Below, in pieces: positions 15,137-17,325 of a stretch of 17,325 bases of DNA (position 1 is its first letter; each line of letters starts with the position of its first letter). The DNA comes from Deltaproteobacteria bacterium UBA4427 (GTDB taxonomy: Bacteria; Myxococcota_A; UBA9160; UBA4427). A model generated the notes under the pieces. That model was not told the DNA's origin. It saw only the letters and a program-made list of their open reading frames with translations, and ran no database searches. The stretch is taken from assembly GCA_002390675.1 (NCBI GenBank), contig DGPZ01000148.1, positions 1-17,325 on the forward strand. The letters run 5' to 3'. The position numbers and the translations under genes are program-made.

Positions 15137-15717
15137 GTGACGAAAAGATGGAATCAGATTGCTACGACCCAGCTAAAGTGACTCCGGCGCTCCAGCTCGA
15201 TGTCGAACAGTTCTACTACCGAGAGGCGCGACTTCTTGACAATCGGCAGTACCAGAGCTGGCTGGCGCTTTGCAGTGAAGCGATTCACTACGTGATGCCC
15301 GCGAGAACGAATCCCCTGGTTGATAACTCGGAACGCGGAAATGAATCGATGATCAGCATCGAACGCGAGCTCGAGGGCGCGGACTCAACCGGCACTCCAA
15401 TTCGAAATGAGACCTACCCCTACCTAATGCTCCGCGTCGAGCGAAGCTTCAAACCGAACGCCTGGGCCGAGAATCCTCCGGCGCGCACCCGCCGAATCGT
15501 CGGCAACATCGAGATCCTCGACGTGCAGGATGATCGGCTCTCGGTGACGAGTGCTTTTCATCTTCACTACAGCCGTCCGGGCAGCGAGAATTTTCTTTAC
15601 GCAGGACAGCGGCGCGACGTATTGCTGCGCGGCGAGGACGGATACAAAATCCTCGACCGTGTGATCATCATGGACGTGGCGGAAATCGTGCTGCCGACCC
15701 TCGGCCTATTTCTCTAG
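15133..15717 (+). CDS. Ring-hydroxylating oxygenase, beta (small) subunit
   Basis: A 194-residue protein of the small-subunit family with the NTF2-like/SnoaL cone fold. The usual blocks are visible: VEQFYYREARLLDNRQYQSWLAL near residues 25-45, then YVMPAR, a central R-V-E-R segment, RTRRIVGNIEIL and an F-LYAGQRRDVL-like block near the end. It builds the alpha3-beta3 hexamer with the subunit encoded just upstream and has a mainly structural role. Its ATG overlaps the alpha-subunit stop (ATGA), so translation is coupled, fitting equal amounts of the two subunits. It ends 50 bp before the convergent WS/DGAT remnant, and I see no clear terminator there. Confidence 0.93.
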   Translation: MSDEKMESDCYDPAKVTPALQLDVEQFYYREARLLDNRQYQSWLALCSEAIHYVMPARTNPLVDNSERGNESMISIERELEGADSTGTPIRNETYPYLMLRVERSFKPNAWAENPPARTRRIVGNIEILDVQDDRLSVTSAFHLHYSRPGSENFLYAGQRRDVLLRGEDGYKILDRVIIMDVAEIVLPTLGLFL

Positions 15718-15766
15718 CGACGTGTCGTCTTAGGGCATACGCATGGATCGCCGCCGTCCGTCCTCG

Positions 15767-16860
15767 TTAGGTCGTTTTCTTGGCTTCCAGGGCATCGTAG
15801 ATTTGGTAAACATTGTCGCTGATCGGGCCGACAGCAACCTTGGCTGCTTCCGTGACGCTCTGAAATGCCTGCTGAAAACGGGCCACGAAAAGATCGACGT
15901 CCGGCACGATGTCCGGGTCGCAGTTGAAGCCGATGCCCATGGTGCCTGCATAGCTAGTGAGAGCGATCCCGAGCCCCACGCCCTGCATGAGGGGCACTGC
16001 GGGGTAGATCGCTCGAATGCATGCGCCGTGGAGATAGAGCGGGAGCTGCGGCCCTGGCACGTTGGTTACGATCGTGTTTATTGGTCCGCTCATGGCCTGC
16101 GCGCCTAACGAAATTAAGGTCGAAGGGGTCCATTCCTGAATCTGATTCATCATCTGAACGCCGATCGCCTGATTTTTTCTTTCAGCTCTTCCGTGATTTC
16201 GTGAATGATCTCAAGCTGGCGGCGGGGGTCAGATTCCGCAACGGGAAGTGCGAAAATCCAAGAGGAGCCCTTGTTTCCGAGCTCTCCTCTCTCTTCTTCT
16301 TTTCGAACCGAGACGGGTGTTGAAAATTTGAATTCGACATCTTTGACCGATATGCCCTTGTCGAGCAGGTATTCGCGCACGGCACCCGTCACAATCGTCA
16401 GAACAACGTCGTTAATCGAACAGCCGAGGCCCTTGCGCATGGCTTTGAGATCATCCAATAGGCACGAGACCCACTCGAATCGGCGATGGGGACCGAGGCG
16501 ACCATCGAGCGGCGTGTCGTCGGCGCTCATTCCCATGCCCAGCATCTTGGTGACGGCATTCATGCGCGTCTCCAGATCATCGCGAACTGCTCGCCGCCCT
16601 CAAGGCCTTCGACGATCCACGTTTCCCACATAGGGCGCTTGCGGTCGAGAGGCTGGGCCATGACTCGAGCAACTAGATCTTTGAGCTGGCCGAGGGTGCG
16701 GGAGCGGGTAGGGCCGTGTGGCGCACGTGGTAGTTAGGGTCAAAATGCGGACCGTCGACCCAGACGGAATGGTCGAAAGCCGGGATTGAGTGGAGCCGTT
16801 GACGATAGCGCGGAACGAGATGCAAGAGGAATCTCTGCGCCAAGCCTCCGCAAAAGTTGC
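15767..16860 (-). pseudogene. Wax ester synthase/diacylglycerol acyltransferase (WS/DGAT) remnant
   Basis: Parts of one WS/DGAT gene are spread over three frames. Reading in gene direction, 16857 to about 16700 gives HLVPRYRQRL...FDPNYHVRHTALPAP. A one-base loss near 16698-16702 then leads to a TAG at 16673-16675. The frame resumes as TLGQLKDLVARVMAQPLDRKRPMWE...GLEGG. Near 16570-16585 the sequence jumps to the DDLETRMNAV...GRLGPHRRFEWV block, so the region that should hold the active-site HHxxxDG is missing. At a run of six T (A on the coding strand, 16173-16178) another one-base shift ends the frame at 16150, and the C-terminal domain (NTIVTNVPGP...) continues in the next frame to 15767. 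The N-terminal part is also absent, with an in-frame TAA at 16861-16863. Intact members make wax esters or triacylglycerols from acyl-CoA. A sequencing error could explain single shifts but not the internal deletion. Confidence 0.85.
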
Positions 16861-17034
16861 TTATGAATAGGAATAGCTGTGATGAAACCCACTCATTTGC
16901 GTCAAGCCAGCTTGAGGAAAGGACGATTCAGGATCCTCGGTCACGCTATGCGGACTGCGTTAGAGGCGCGAGAGCGGGCATGCGTGGAGGCTGAATAGAA
17001 TTTTAGACCACGAGAGGGCTTACCCGTCGCGCGA
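16861..17034. other. Non-coding gap between WS/DGAT remnant and SDR gene
   Basis: No gene is supported. The missing N-terminal part of the WS/DGAT gene cannot be recognised here in any frame, so it was lost and not merely frameshifted. Confidence 0.45.
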
Positions 17035-17325
17035 CTAATTTCGCCCGAGCCCCATCATCCTGCGCGTGTCCGCGTAGGTCGGCGCGTGACTTGTGATGCC
17101 GCCATCAACGCGAAGTAGTTGTCCCGTGACATAACGAGCGTCTTCTGATGCAAGGAATGCGACCATCGCGGCGATGTCTTCAGGCCGGCCCGCAACCGGG
17201 GTCATGTGGTGGTCGAGAATCATCTCTACAGTGGCGGGGGGAAGTCCTATCTCGACCGCTGGAGTCATGATGAGCCCCGGAAGGATCGCATTGCACCGAA
17301 TGCCGCGCTTTCCGAATTGCGTCGC
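17035..17325 (-). CDS. Short-chain dehydrogenase/reductase, C-terminal part (5' end outside window)
   Basis: The visible 96 residues are the end of a classical SDR (NAD(P)-dependent oxidoreductase). The frame is open to the window edge; an in-frame ATG at 17268 is internal. Typical C-terminal blocks are seen: GKRGIRCNAILPGLI (the N-x-(I/V)-x-PG motif after the active-site helix), GRPEDIAAMVAFLAS, and YVTGQLLRVDGG close to the C-terminus. The Rossmann fold and Ser-Tyr-Lys catalytic residues lie outside the window. The substrate is unknown; SDRs near Rieske oxygenases often act as dihydrodiol dehydrogenases, but the decayed WS/DGAT gene and opposite strand make a link here uncertain. Confidence 0.9.
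   Translation of the reverse strand, partial: ATQFGKRGIRCNAILPGLIMTPAVEIGLPPATVEMILDHHMTPVAGRPEDIAAMVAFLASEDARYVTGQLLRVDGGITSHAPTYADTRRMMGLGRN

Noticed and set aside
16486..16737. Plus-strand frames across the WS/DGAT remnant
   Set aside because: The minus strand carries recognisable WS/DGAT segments; the plus-strand products are Arg/Ser-rich shadows.
1..17325. Mobile element, CRISPR array, tRNA or rRNA
   Set aside because: No transposase or integrase, no regularly spaced repeats and no recognisable RNA gene were found on reading through both strands.

Overview
The window looks like accessory chromosome of a free-living Gram-negative proteobacterium with fairly high GC content. An EpmC (EF-P hydroxylase) homologue, a TonB-domain lipoprotein and Sec-type signal peptides point to a gammaproteobacterium, but this is inference from gene families and not a phylogenetic placement. 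I see no rRNA, tRNA, CRISPR array, integrase or insertion sequence.

Layout. Positions 1-3857 (+) hold the 3' end of a DUF3604 (PHP-like) gene, a complete exported DUF3604 paralogue, and an overlapping Spinster-type MFS transporter. A hairpin at 3858-3876 fills the gap to a convergent minus-strand block. That block (10376 down to 3879) encodes, in transcription order, an alpha/beta hydrolase, an amidohydrolase-2 protein, a two-domain family III CoA-transferase, a DUF35 Zn-ribbon/OB-fold protein and a thiolase-fold protein that has lost the thiolase cysteine and resembles the steroid side-chain aldolase Ltp2. A MarR regulator is divergent from it at 10474. Together these read as a catabolic cluster: hydrolysis of an ester or amide, CoA activation of an acid, and retro-aldol shortening of a CoA thioester.

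Positions 11285-12715 hold epmC (+) and a convergent TonB-domain lipoprotein (-). Positions 13086-15717 hold a second self-contained catabolic module: a TetR repressor divergent from the alpha and beta subunits of a Rieske ring-hydroxylating oxygenase, with a perfect 20-bp palindrome between them as the obvious operator.

Positions 15767-16860 (-) carry the remains of a wax ester synthase/diacylglycerol acyltransferase (WS/DGAT) gene with at least three lesions, and the window ends inside the C-terminal part of a short-chain dehydrogenase (-).

The most interesting points are the Ltp2-like/DUF35 pair with its CoA-transferase and amidohydrolase neighbours, the TetR operator in front of a ring-hydroxylating oxygenase that has no local electron-transfer genes, and the decayed WS/DGAT gene. 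All functional assignments come from reading motifs by eye; no database search was possible.
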